Below, piece by piece: positions 46,313-58,078 of a stretch of DNA of 64,000 bases. A program made the position numbers and the translations under genes. The stretch is taken from the NCBI RefSeq assembly GCF_028502605.1, contig NC_079233.1:1798001-1862000 (forward strand), written 5' to 3'. The notes under the pieces are model-generated. The model was not told the DNA's origin, did not search any database, and was given only the letters and a program-made list of their open reading frames with translations. The stretch's first letter is position 1. Every line of letters starts with the position of its first letter. The stretch is from Trichoderma breve. Taxonomy: Eukaryota > Ascomycota > Sordariomycetes > Hypocreales > Hypocreaceae.

Positions 46313-49300
46313 ATGGGCTCGTCACACCAAGATGAGTCGGAGAGAATCTCAAGCGAATCCACCTCGGCAGATGGGAATATGGGGTCGGCAAAGGACGACG
46401 ACGATCGGGCGCCCACTTCCGCAGGGTCTGAGCAGCCGCTGAGCCATCGCTCTCCTTCTTCAGGTCCTGTTCTCGCTGGCGCGGATCGAGTCTTTCCAAT
46501 CCGCTCTGTAGTTCGCGTCGACCCAATCCCAGATGAAGTCCAATTCCCACACTTGGCCGAGGCCGATAACCAGGCCCGCGGCATACCGGTACATCTTCTC
46601 AGCTCTATGAACCGAACAGACTCCTGGGGCGACGCGCGAAGGTCAGAAACTGAGCCTATGTCTCCAACATCACCATCTGCATCAAACGACCGAGCCGCCC
46701 AAATCCGTCAGAAGAGGGCCATGAGCGGGCCGTATAGCAGTCTTCAGGCAGATGCGGTTCGTCATAGTTCATCGACCCCTCTAAATTTAAACATATCTAC
46801 TTCAGATCTAGACGATGATGAGTCAGAAGCTCGCGATGGTGAAGAAGCGAAAGACGATTCAGGGAAAGACGACTCAGTAGCCCCAACTGACGGATCATCT
46901 GGGAATTTGGACAGCTTGTCAGCCGAAGAGACTGTCCATATCGCAACGCGTTTTAAGCATGTCATGACAGACGATGGCCATGCCGTCATTACTGGGAGAG
47001 ATGGAGTTTTGCAAAAATGTGAAGATGAACCTATTCATATTCCTGGTGCTATTCAGAGCTTTGGTGTCCTTTTGGCCATGCGCGAAGAGGAGGAAGGCCA
47101 ATTTGTTGTGCGATACGTCAGCGAGAACAGCAAAAAGCTCCTGGGTTATACGCCTCAGCAACTATTCCAACTTGAAAGCTTCCTCAGCATCCTGACCGAA
47201 GAGCAGCAAGACAACCTCCTGGATCATATTGACTTTATCCGAGATGAGGATGCTGATCCTGCCGCCAACGGACCCGAAGTTTTTAGCATCTCGATACGGC
47301 CCAGAAAAGAGAAAAAGAGCGTCAAGCTCTGGTGCGCCATGCACATCAACCCCGCCCACCCCGATTTGATCATTTGCGAATTCGAGAAAGACGATGACAA
47401 CGAGTATCCTCTTAGGCCCCCAGAGGAGAAGAACGAGCCTATGCCTACTGGCACCCTCAACGGCAATCCTACGTTGGAGCAGATTGAGGAGAGTACAGAA
47501 ATTCTAAGCAAGCCCCTAAGAGTCTTGCGTAGCGCCAGGAAAAAGCGAGGCGACCAAGGAGCAATGCAGGTGTTTGACATCATGTCTCAAGTTCAGGAGC
47601 AGCTCTCCTCAGCCCCCGACCTCGACATCTTTCTAAAGGTCCTCATCGGCATAGTTAAGGAACTCACTGGATTTCATAGGGTCATGATATATCAGTTCGA
47701 CGCCTCGTGGAACGGCAAAGTTGTGGCCGAGCTGGTCGATGCTTCAAAGACGACCGATCTCTACAAAGGACTCCATTTTCCGGCATCAGATATCCCCGCT
47801 CAAGCGCGCGATCTATATAAACTGAATAAAGTTCGGCTGCTCTACGACCGAGACCTAGAGACTTCAAGAATCGTTTGTCGGACGCAGGAGGATCTTGACG
47901 TACCCTTGGACATGAGCCACGCGTATTTACGGGCCATGTCTCCCATTCACCTGAAATATTTAGCCAATATGGCCGTAAGATCGTCCATGTCAATCTCCCT
48001 CAATGCATTCAACGAACTCTGGGGCCTGATGGCATGCCATTCTTACGGAAATCACGGCATGCGAGTCTCCTTTCCGATTCGAAAAATGTGTCGCTTGGTC
48101 GGGGATACAGCTTCGAGAAACATCGAGAGGTTATCGTATGCATCCAGGCTGCAGGCTCGCAAGCTAATCAACACTGCCCCAACTGACAAGAATCCAACTG
48201 GATATATCATTGCGTCCTCTGACGATCTGTTGCGGCTGTTCGACGCGGACTTTGGTCTGCTTTCCATTAGAGGAGAGACCAAGATTTTAGGCGTGATTGA
48301 ACAGAGCCAAGAGGCTTTGGCAATGCTCGAGTATCTTCGGATGCGTAAGCTGACATCGGTGGTTGCGTCGCAGGATATCAGAGAAGATTTTCCAGATTTG
48401 CAGTATCCTCTTGGATTTCAAGTCATCGCAGGTCTTCTCTATGTACCCTTGAGTCCTGGTGGTCACGACTTTATCGCTTTTTTCCGCAGAGGTCAGATTA
48501 AGGAAGTCCGATGGGCTGGAAATCCATACGAAAAGACACTTCGAGAAGGCACTAAGGAGTATCTGGAGCCTCGTGCAAGCTTCAAAGTATGGAATGAACT
48601 AGTCATTGGCAAATGTCGCGAATGGGTTGAAGAGCAGATCGAAACCGCCGCAGTCCTCTGCTTAGTCTACGGTATTGTTCTAGATATTAACATTATTCGA
48701 CCAACGTATACTAACTCACGTTGATATAGGCAAATTCATTGAAGTTTGGAGAGAAAAAGAGGCCGCTCTACAAAATACTCGGTTAACTAGACTTTTGCTT
48801 GCCAATTCAGCGCATGAGGTCCGCACACCTCTCAATGCCATCATCAATTACCTTGAGATTGCTCTTGAGGGGTCTCTCGATCAAGAAACTAGAGAAAATC
48901 TTGCCAAATCACACTCGGCTTCAAAATCGTTGATTTATGTCATCAATGACCTCTTGGACTTGACCAAGACCGAAGAAGGGCAGAATTTGGTAGTACAGGA
49001 AACTTTTGAGCTCGCCAACTGTATAAATGAAGCTCTAGATCCGTTCCGAACCGACGCCGAGAGGAAAGGAATTGACTATCAGGTCAAGCACCATCCTGAG
49101 TTGCCTAAATTTGTTCTGGGTGATAGCCGACGCGTCCGCCAAGTCATTACGAATATTACGGCAAATGCGATAGCACACACAACATCTGGATATGTCAACG
49201 TGGATATCTTTGTTGCCGATGTTAAAGAAGATGGGCAAGTTGTTATTGAAATTGTGGTTGAAGATTCTGGTAGTGGTATGACTCCGGTGCAAATGGATGG

Positions 49301-50668
49301 GCTCTTCCGAGATCTCGAGCAAGTTGGTACAGAAGAGTTTGATCTGCGAGCGCCATTTGAACAAAGTAGCGGCCCACAGGAGCTGAAAACCCTAGGACTT
49401 GGACTGGCAGTCGTTGCTCGAACCATCAGAAATGCGGGTGGGCAACTAAGGTTAAAATCGAAGGAAGGGGAGGGATCCAGATTTGTTATCCAGCTGCCAT
49501 TTCAATTGCCCGATGAATCACCAAATTCGGAGGGAGATGGATCTCTCAATGGTCCCATCTCTTCTAGCAAAGATGTTTCGGCTTCAAAGTCAGCACCCCT
49601 GGCGCAGGAAAGCGAGATGCTTTTGATTGACCCAAATAAAACCGCGGGAGATGCTGCTTCTTTGGAGCGGCGGAGCCTTGATAGCTGGCGAAGTGGTGTA
49701 AGCCAGGACGGAAGCCAGAAGAGCGACGCAGACCGCCTAATCGATGCCATCAAGACCCCATTATCTCTTCAAGAAAAGGATTCGGAATATTTCACGCCTA
49801 AAGCCCAGGTCGCCAACACTTCTAACCCGATCGGCACGAGTTTTTCTATTCCAACCTCTATTCCAACGAGCGCGCCTCACCACCCTGACCTTACCAATAA
49901 CACCGTTGAAGAAGATGGTACCGCCAAGGTTCGTGACTCGAAAATGCCCGTTCGAGCGATCAAAGTACCAGACGAATTCTTTGATATACCCCGGGCTCCT
50001 CAACATAAAAGGACGGGGAGCAATTCCGAAGCTGATACAGATGCTACCGAAACAAAACGTCCGCCCAGCTCAATCAAAAGTGCTGCCGCAAGTAGCGGCA
50101 ACGCGCTGTGTGTGCTGGTCGCGGAAGATGATCCCATTAACATGAAAATCCTGATAAAGCGACTAGAAAGAACTGGCAATACAATCCATACCGCCGTCAA
50201 TGGAGAGATCTGTGCGGCAATATACAACGAGAGCTCGTCTGACTTCGATGTCGTGCTCATGGATATGCAAGTAAGTGACGACCAATGTACAGCCTTTTGG
50301 AGAATGTTGAGGACTAACACGCGTTTCAGATGCCGATTGTTGATGGTTTGACCAGCACCAAGCTGATCAGAGAGATTGAGATATCACCCGAGCACAAGGG
50401 TCATTCAGCTTTGGCCGAAAAATGTGGCCGAATCCCGATATTTGCCGTGTCAGCTTCTCTCGTCGAGGAGTTAAAAGACAGATATGTCGAAGCCGGCTTC
50501 GACGGATGGATCTTGAAGCCTATTGACTTCAGGAGACTCGCAACGCTCCTTCGGGGCATCTACGATACTGAAACGCGAAAGTCATGTATATACGTTCCTG
50601 GACAATGGGAAAGAGGTGGCTGGTTTACGGAATCCGCGGAGACTGAGATAAACGATGCAAAAGCTTGA
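46313..50668 (+). CDS. Fungal phytochrome hybrid histidine kinase
   Basis: It is a red/far-red photoreceptor kinase with a response receiver. Exons 46313-48671, 48730-50270 and 50330-50668 total 4,239 nt or 1,412 aa. The order is: low-complexity N-terminus; PAS with the bilin-attaching Cys236 in 'QKCEDEPIHIPGAIQSFG'; GAF from about residue 435 with 'FPASDIPAQARDL' near residue 490; PHY with the tongue motif 'EPRASFKVWNE' near residue 753; HisKA with His815 in 'NSAHEVRTPLNAI'; the ATPase domain with 'NITANAIAHT' and 'VEDSGSGMTPVQM'; and a receiver starting 'LCVLVAEDDPINMK' with Asp1298 in 'LMDMQ', followed after an intron by 'MPIVDGL'. Introns are GTATTG...ATAG and GTAAGT...TCAG. All three key sites are present, so a working photoreceptor relay is expected. 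It converges with the ABCA transporter. Confidence 0.96.
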
Positions 50669-51386
50669 TGAAATTTTTCTTTAGTGTATACGACTGTTAC
50701 GGCATGGGGAGAAACATATACGGAAATACCTGTGGGCGCGAGGGTCTTGTTTTTTGGGAGTTTTACATCTTTTTCATGTAATATTTTTCTTTTTGTATGG
50801 ATACGAATTGGCAATAGACGAGCCATTATAGAAAGCAATGAGGGATGGCGGTAGGAACACACGGCGGACACACGGCGGAGTTGGCATGTTTTTATTACAG
50901 CAGATTAAGTCAAGAAAGCGCTGTTGTGACGGCCAGATCTTCTGCAATGCATGTGCCATCTTGACGATCTTGACGATCTCCATCTTCTAGGTTATTTGCC
51001 GTCAACCTGCCTCCAAGCTTGCCTTCTATCATCGAGGGCACGCATAGAACCTGTCTATCCTTAGTGATCCCCTGCAGCATCTAGAGAGATGGCATCAGCT
51101 ATCTACACTTTGGCAAGCTAGGTATGTAAGGATAGATGCTTGATATATCGGATGAGGGAATTCATTAACATCGTATTGGTATCTATTCAGCCTAAACATA
51201 TAATATCTAAACAGTTTTATCCAACACCAACGCAAAGGAATAACAAATACTAAAGTAAATATAAGAAGCCGTCGTATCCAAGAACGTCAACGCGGCGTAG
51301 AGGGAGGTCATTGAAGAATATATACAAGAAACATACAGATGGACAGCTAGGATAGGGAAAACGGACTCATCCTCCGCTCCGCCTCA
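50669..51386. other. Convergent intergenic region
   Basis: About 720 bp between the phytochrome and ABC transporter stops. A short repeat 'CACACGGCGGA' occurs twice at about 50,860-50,881. No gene is supported. Confidence 0.6.
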
Positions 51387-54300
51387 TCAAGATTTTCTGA
51401 ACTTCAGCATTCGTTTCAAAAAGCCTGGCTTCGTCTCGTGATTCTCCTCCTGGATATTGTGCTGACCAACAATATCCAAAAAGACCTGGTCAAGAGTCGT
51501 AGTGCTGACGCTGTAGTGCTCAACACCAAGGCGAGTCTTGTTCTCTTCCAGTAGGACGACGAGTCGGCCAATGGCTCCTTGGCTGATATCATGTCCAACG
51601 GGTGTCACATCGTCGGCACCTGGACCTTTGGTGAAAGCAAGAACTTGGCTCGAGAGAACTGAGAATCGCAGCTGTCCATGGTACATCTTCGACTCAAGCT
51701 TGGCTGTAGGTAGTGTATCGAGAATCCACGACGTGATGGCTTCCATCTCCTCTTTTGTTGTCCTGGGGGCTGTGCTCGACACAAGATGCACATGTAGGGC
51801 GTCACCGAAGCGATGCCGCAGGTCATCAGGTGTACCGAGAGCGAGCATTCGTCCGGCTAGAATGCCAGCACGACCAGCCAACGCGTCGGCCTCTTCCATG
51901 CTGTGTGTTGTCAACAGGATGGATCGGCCCGGGACCGTGGCCTGGAGTGTCTTCCACATGACTCGCTTCGATGCGGCATCTAAACCTGACGAGGGCTCAT
52001 CAAGTAAGACGACACCGGGGTTGCCCATGAGAGCAATTCCCAGACTCAGCTTGCGCTTGTTGCCGCCTGAAAGGGCGGCTGCCATGCGTGTTGAAAAAGA
52101 GCTGAGGCCAACGGCTTGTAGAACTGCGGTGACATTATGCTCGATATTAGGAATGCCCCGAACCTGGGCATAGAATTCCAGATGTTCTCTAACAGTCATC
52201 TGATCCAAGGCGTCGATTTGGGGACAAACACCAAGGTTTGCTCTCGCACCAGCCAGATTCTTTGTCACAGACACGTCTTCAATAAAGATGTCTCCGCCAT
52301 TGAGGTTTGGCTTGAGGTCACCCCGAATGAGTGAAATGGTGGTGGATTTGCCTGCTCCATTTGGACCCAAGAGGGCAAAGACTTCGCCACGTTTCACGCC
52401 AAAGCTCACGTTGTCCACCGCGAGGTTCTTCCCGAATGACTTTGTCAAGTGCAAAACTTTGAGGCCGTCATCTTCCGCAGAATTCGCAATCCTAAGCTCT
52501 TCTTGCATCACTTCCTCATCTGCCTGAGTAATGTTGTTTGGGTGCTTGTGGTTATTGAATAGAGCTCTTACAGAAGACCCTACATTTCCGCTGTCAAACC
52601 AAAGTAATAGTCCGAATAGAATGATGCACTGGATAATGAGATAAAGGATAGGACCTCCATACGCCTTGAGGCCGCTGGGGTTTGTAGAAAGCTCGTTGCC
52701 ATCGCAAGCAGTAGAGAAGAGGTTTGTTGCGAGGAATAGTGCTCGAGTCACCGAGCCGACAGGCATGAATGCTGAGATGACAAAATGGCAGACCAAAAGT
52801 GTGTTGTCAATCTTGGAGACCTCGACATATGTAATGACACAGACATAGGCGATCAAGTAGCCGAGGAAGAAAACCGCCTGCCCGGCAGCCGCCCAGGCAA
52901 ACGTGGCTAGCTGCGACTTGGTGAACAGAGATACCATATATGACACCAAGATCGAAGCCAGGCCATACAAAAAGAGCACCACAAAGACATATTCAATGTG
53001 GAACCAAACATTTGACAATCCAGCCCATAGAGCGGTGACAATTGCGGAGCTGACCAGGGCCATTATAAAGTCAAATAAGAGATAGGCCACCCACAGGGGA
53101 AATGGCCTGACGCCGTTGGAGTACTGCAAGCTGCGCACAAATCGCCTGCGCTCGTTACTCGGATACAGAGCGAAGAATGCTGGGTAGCAAGAGAGCGCCA
53201 AGCCCATATAGATGACCAAATTGAGAGCTTTTCCGATGGAGGAGTTGAAAGGAACGTCAAAGGAAGACCATGATGTAGCAATCGTAGTGTTCGTCAGCAT
53301 CACGTCGAGGAATTGCTGAGCCGTAAGTGGGCTCGTAACAAACACGTTACCAACCCAGGCAACGGTGGGATTTGTGTTGGCGTCGCCAAGCCAAAGACCT
53401 GTAGTGAGGTTTTTGCTGTTGTCTCGAACAAACTGATTGAATTCATCAAAGGTTTCGACGAGGTGAAGGTTGCTAAGAGAAGACGCAGCGATGCTGAGAA
53501 TGGGGCTAGGGTTGATACCAAAGATGGGTTGGAATAGATTCGAAATCAGCGTCTGATTGAATTTGCTAGATGGCCCGGCAAGGAAAACGAGGCTATCACC
53601 GTCACCGATTTGAGTAAATGCGTCCTCAGTATCAGAGGTCGAGGCCTGGTCAGTGGGCCTGCAACCTGTCGGCTCTTGGTTTTTGACGAAAAGAGAAGTT
53701 AATCCTGCCGCCATGATGGGAAGCAGGAAGGCAATGGCATAAAGAATCCAATTTCTCTTTAGTACTGTCCAACGCTTCTTGAACAGGATGACGGCTTGTT
53801 CGAAGTAGCCCAATCGTTTGCCATCAAGAAGCTTTAGGCCAAGCCCCTGTCCCATATTCGGACTGGAGGAATCCCGCGAAAAGCTGCTGTCATCTTTGAT
53901 TGGCATTTTCTCGACGATGGTCTCGGTCTCCCGGAAGATTTCTTCGTCTCTGATTTCCTCCGCAACTTGCAGGAATACGTCTTCAATAGTGGGACCAGAG
54001 AAGCGATAATCCGTGATATTCTCCTTCTGTAGTGCCCTGATGACCTCCGCAGCTAGTCTAGACGTTGGGGCGACATAGGTGATCAGGTCAAAAGCATCCT
54101 TCTTTCTCACGCCAGCGATATTAGGAGTTCCTCTGATATCCGGGTTCTTGTGTACGTTGACTCTGTAACCACCTCCAAGTGTATCCTTGAGCTCCACAGA
54201 CGAACCTTCAGCCCGCAGTGTTCCCTTGGACAAGATGGCAATGTGATCAGCAAGAAGGTCGGCCTCGTCCAGAAAATGCGTAGTCAGAATCAAAGTCCTC

Positions 54301-56255
54301 TTTCCTCTCTCAGCCAGCAGAATATCCCAGAGTTTGCGTCGAGATAGGGGATCGATGCCGCTGCTCACTTCATCCACACAGCAAACAGCACTTCCGCCGA
54401 CTAACATCATTCCAAGCTGCAGCTTTCGCTTCTGACCTCCAGACAAAGTTTTAGCTAGAGCCTTTCGTTTATGGACGAGGTCGATAGAGTCGATTAATTC
54501 GGTAATCTGTTCTTTGGTTGCCGGTGCATATGGTGATTTGAGCTTGCCGAAAATGATGAGATGCTCCTCGACCGTTAAGTCGTCCCATATGACGTTCTTT
54601 TGCGGTGCAATACCAAGGCCGCCTTTGCCGTCGATCGTAATTGATCCGCTGGTAAGCTTATTCAGTCCTGCAATTGCATCCAAGGTTGTGCTTTTGCCGC
54701 TTCCGTTGGCACCCAAAAGGGCGACAATTTGTCCCTTTCTGACGTCGAAACTAAGCCCGTTGACGGCTACAACAGGCTCTTTAGGTTTGGAACCCATTGC
54801 AAACACGCGCGAAAAGAAGCTAGGTTTGTAAATCTTGGTGAATTTGTCAAGTTTGACAGCAACCTCGCCAAGACTTCCATCCCCAGCCTTTAATATGCTG
54901 CGGCCTTCCGTGGAGGTACCATAGAGGTGCTGCTCGATTACTGCGGCAAGAAGTGGGTATACAAAGATGTGAACAACTAGAAAGATCCAGAGAGCAATGC
55001 CTGGAAGCTTCCAGGGGCTGTCGGGGGCTATTTCGACAAGGTTTGTTGGCCTATTTTGCTTCTCAAAGCGAGACATGAGGGTGATGAAGTAGACATAGGC
55101 ACATGGCGAAAAGAGCACTGACAAAATCACCACAGGTCCCGTTGAGGGCTGAGTGAGAGATTGGGCCAGAATGCCAAGCAAGAGGATGACAAGAATAGCG
55201 GTAATGCCACTGAGCTGGGCCTTCTTAAAGAAGGAGGCAAACAGGATAGACATAGACGCAAGAGCAAGACCTGCGGTGATGTGGAAGAGGAGAACAATGG
55301 CAAGATTGGTGTAGAAAAACACGCCATATTTCACAATGGCGGATCCTATAACCCACGCCGGCAAATAGATGATGGAGAAAGAGAGATGGTGGGAGATGAT
55401 ACGGGCTGCCAGTGACATCCACGGCTTGCTAACAGGCATCATGGCATCCAGAAGCTGCGACATGCCAGTTTCACGTTCGGTAGCAATGTGGCCAGTCAGG
55501 TGGTATGTGATCCAAATGACGGAGGCAATGAAGGCAACTCCCATAAAATTCACAATAGCTTTGTGAAAGATTGCCCTCACTTTTTTTGCTCTCTCTTTCT
55601 GGGTCAAGTTGGTGAAGGGCATCTCCTGAGTGTTGGCAAGAGCCTGTGCCGCCTCGGTGCTGTTCAGACCGGCAATGAGACCATCTATGGTGCGTTGAAT
55701 AGGTAAAAGATAGACCTCTTCGGGATTGTCAGACTTGTCAACGTTGATCTTGAGGGGGCTGTCGGACATCTCGGCATCCGTGCGAATGGTGTAGTTCCAT
55801 AGACCACCGTCTCCCTCATTTGGCGACGACCGCATGACGACAGCCCCAAAGCAGGTTGTAACTCCTCGCAGGCTGCTTCGACACTCGGTGACCAGTGTAT
55901 CTTCGCTGTTTGTTCTGACGACGTCGATCCAAGGCCCCTGTGCTGTTATCTGCGTATGAAGCTGATCCAGCACATTCTCTATGCTCCCTCCTGTGAATCC
56001 GTTGTCGACAAGCACGACTTTGTACCGGCCACTGTTAAAAGCAGCGTCGAAAGCTTGCGATAGAGTTTTGATAGGATGAATCTCTCCGAAGCCGAAAATT
56101 GCAGGTGGGACGAAGAGGTTCTTTGCAAAGCTGAAGAAGGCGGCCAGGATGATTGGCACGAGGAAGGCCATGACGATGACCTTTGTGAGGTGGCGGAAGA
56201 GCAGATACCGGAAATTCTTGGACATTAGAGTCCGGACCTGCTTAAAGAAAGCCAT
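51387..56255 (-). CDS. ABC transporter, ABCA subfamily (full-length)
   Basis: It is a full-size TMD-NBD-TMD-NBD exporter, probably moving lipids or related compounds across a membrane. A single intronless frame gives 1,622 aa. The ATG at 56255 ('MAFFKQVRTLMSKNFR') was chosen because the frame further upstream has no ATG. The first TMD follows a large loop region. NBD1 has Walker A 'GANGSGKST' at about residue 515, the signature 'LSGGQKRKLQLG' at about 602 and 'CCVDEVSSGID'. NBD2 has 'GPNGAGKST' at about 1294, the signature 'LSGGNKRKLSLG' at about 1397 and 'VVLLDEPSSGLD'. Large loops between the first two membrane helices of each half are as in ABCA proteins. Membrane location and substrate are not visible from sequence. 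Confidence 0.93.
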   Translation of the reverse strand: MAFFKQVRTLMSKNFRYLLFRHLTKVIVMAFLVPIILAAFFSFAKNLFVPPAIFGFGEIHPIKTLSQAFDAAFNSGRYKVVLVDNGFTGGSIENVLDQLHTQITAQGPWIDVVRTNSEDTLVTECRSSLRGVTTCFGAVVMRSSPNEGDGGLWNYTIRTDAEMSDSPLKINVDKSDNPEEVYLLPIQRTIDGLIAGLNSTEAAQALANTQEMPFTNLTQKERAKKVRAIFHKAIVNFMGVAFIASVIWITYHLTGHIATERETGMSQLLDAMMPVSKPWMSLAARIISHHLSFSIIYLPAWVIGSAIVKYGVFFYTNLAIVLLFHITAGLALASMSILFASFFKKAQLSGITAILVILLLGILAQSLTQPSTGPVVILSVLFSPCAYVYFITLMSRFEKQNRPTNLVEIAPDSPWKLPGIALWIFLVVHIFVYPLLAAVIEQHLYGTSTEGRSILKAGDGSLGEVAVKLDKFTKIYKPSFFSRVFAMGSKPKEPVVAVNGLSFDVRKGQIVALLGANGSGKSTTLDAIAGLNKLTSGSITIDGKGGLGIAPQKNVIWDDLTVEEHLIIFGKLKSPYAPATKEQITELIDSIDLVHKRKALAKTLSGGQKRKLQLGMMLVGGSAVCCVDEVSSGIDPLSRRKLWDILLAERGKRTLILTTHFLDEADLLADHIAILSKGTLRAEGSSVELKDTLGGGYRVNVHKNPDIRGTPNIAGVRKKDAFDLITYVAPTSRLAAEVIRALQKENITDYRFSGPTIEDVFLQVAEEIRDEEIFRETETIVEKMPIKDDSSFSRDSSSPNMGQGLGLKLLDGKRLGYFEQAVILFKKRWTVLKRNWILYAIAFLLPIMAAGLTSLFVKNQEPTGCRPTDQASTSDTEDAFTQIGDGDSLVFLAGPSSKFNQTLISNLFQPIFGINPSPILSIAASSLSNLHLVETFDEFNQFVRDNSKNLTTGLWLGDANTNPTVAWVGNVFVTSPLTAQQFLDVMLTNTTIATSWSSFDVPFNSSIGKALNLVIYMGLALSCYPAFFALYPSNERRRFVRSLQYSNGVRPFPLWVAYLLFDFIMALVSSAIVTALWAGLSNVWFHIEYVFVVLFLYGLASILVSYMVSLFTKSQLATFAWAAAGQAVFFLGYLIAYVCVITYVEVSKIDNTLLVCHFVISAFMPVGSVTRALFLATNLFSTACDGNELSTNPSGLKAYGGPILYLIIQCIILFGLLLWFDSGNVGSSVRALFNNHKHPNNITQADEEVMQEELRIANSAEDDGLKVLHLTKSFGKNLAVDNVSFGVKRGEVFALLGPNGAGKSTTISLIRGDLKPNLNGGDIFIEDVSVTKNLAGARANLGVCPQIDALDQMTVREHLEFYAQVRGIPNIEHNVTAVLQAVGLSSFSTRMAAALSGGNKRKLSLGIALMGNPGVVLLDEPSSGLDAASKRVMWKTLQATVPGRSILLTTHSMEEADALAGRAGILAGRMLALGTPDDLRHRFGDALHVHLVSSTAPRTTKEEMEAITSWILDTLPTAKLESKMYHGQLRFSVLSSQVLAFTKGPGADDVTPVGHDISQGAIGRLVVLLEENKTRLGVEHYSVSTTTLDQVFLDIVGQHNIQEENHETKPGFLKRMLKFRKS

Positions 56256-57854
56256 TGCGAAGATTAGGTGGCTCGATAGCCGTGAAGACTGGGGTACTTC
56301 GGTTCCTCTCGCCCTGCTGGACTCCCACAACAACTAAAGATGAACGGCAGAAAAATGCAGGCCCTGAAGAGGGCGATAAACATGGAGCTGCACACCGCAG
56401 CGTTGATTTTATCAAGCGTCGAAAAGAGAAAGCAATACGAAACCAAATATTTGTTAGGGGGGAGGAGAGGGAAGAAATAAATTGTCGAGTTTAGAACACG
56501 CATCCATAGATAGGGCTGTGCTTGCGTCCGTTGGCGTCACAGATAGATTGGCTCGTTCGCTGTGAAGTTTGGAAGAGAAACGGACAGATTGAGCGCGCCA
56601 CGGCGTATTCGTACCCACCACGGCGATGGACCTTGATGATAGTAGCAACTGGAGACTTTCTGAAATAAAGGCGAGTATCTCGTCAATCAAGTCGAAGCGT
56701 CAATCCTAGCAAAAAAGACCTGAACCTTAGGAGACGATCATCCACAACAAAACGCCACTTCAGCGCCTGTTTGTTAGTGAGGATGGCTAAGGGGTCGGGC
56801 CTTGGCTTAGCTCATCGATCGAGCTGCTGGCGCAACTCATACGAGGCTCTGGACGACAAACCAAGAGAAGAAAACGAGATACAGGGAGAGAGAGGGGAAT
56901 AAATTGTCCCTGATGCTGCTATTCGCGCATGTTGGGGATTTCTGGTCGCCAGCCAATTCGCGCCTCAATAAGGACAAAGAAAAGAGGCAAAAGCCAAGCA
57001 ATGCACCCTTCCCTAGCAATTGGCCAAGAGACAACAATGGCTCCACTTGTATACGCGGACACTATAAAAACGCCCGTGCTAGAGAAATCGGGCAGGAGAT
57101 GGGCGGACAAAGTTGTCCGTATCCCGTGCCCTGGATGCTGAGGCTTGAGTTGCTCTTGTTGACATCACGAGATGCTGCTGAAACTCTTCTACACATAGGT
57201 ATGCTACTCAGTTGATTTAACAGTAATCAGGTTCCCCTCGTTACTAAACCACCGCATTGTCCCATCTTCAGGTACGGAATCAAAACAATGGGAAACTCCG
57301 CAAATACTCGTACACAACCCACTTAAAATACGGAGCAACAACGCCCCTAAGAACTTATTTTTAACCGTTTGAGCCCGAAAACACAAAACGGGCACAACAT
57401 GAGTATTTAACTTTTACTGCAGACCGCAAGTTCAGAGTAACTCCGAGCGCAAATTGGCTCAAACAATTATTTGACCAACACGACCCCCGTCCATCATCCA
57501 TACAAAGCCAGGTTCCCTCGAAGAATCATCGACTTTGATCGAAGTAATCCATGACTGCTGCTCTAAGCGCACCAGTCCGTGTTGTTGCGGCCGGGATTCG
57601 GGGAGATGTCGACCCGAATCAGACGGAACGCGCCTAAGCCGCTGTTTTCTAACGTGATTGCTGTCCTGAAACTAGAGATTGTTGCTTCGTGTGGAATAGT
57701 AGTAACATGCGCAATGGCAGATCGCCAACGGGCTTTTGCCCCCTTCTAATGGCTCGTATTCTTCTTCGAGATGGCAATAGACCTCATTCACATGCAGCCG
57801 AGTACAAGGCTACCAACCCGGGAAACTTCGGCCAATTGCAAGGGCAGCAAAAAG
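56256..57854. other. Intergenic region upstream of the ABC transporter
   Basis: About 1.6 kb, no supported gene. It holds the ABC transporter promoter and leader on the right of its start. No tRNA or repeat is evident in this part apart from the adjacent 112-bp tandem repeat. Confidence 0.5.
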
Positions 57855-58078
57855 CCAAAAAGCACACAATCCTAAGTCGTTACGATGGCAATTGAAGATA
57901 AATCCAAAGTAAACGTTACACGCCTTATATAAGAGGCCACTACACTAAGACCGGTATACTATTCAACCAAAAAGCACGCCGTCCTAAATCGAGACGACTG
58001 CAGTTCAAAGTAAATCCAAAGTATGCGTTACATGCCATATATAAGGGGTCACTTCACTAAGACCGGTATACTATTCAA
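57855..58078. repeat. Two tandem 112-bp units at the RAD4 3' end
   Basis: Units 57855-57966 and 57967-58078 align without gaps. I counted about 19 differences by hand, roughly 83% identity. Each begins CCAAAAAGCAC and ends ACTAAGACCGGTATACTATTCAA. The right unit overlaps the RAD4 stop codon, and the start of a third unit (CCAAGAAT) is RAD4 coding sequence. Confidence 0.85.

Noticed and set aside
56256..56333. An extra 26 codons at the N-terminus of the ABC transporter
   Set aside because: The extension begins at a TTG, not an ATG; the ATG at 56255 starts the recognised N-terminal helix region.
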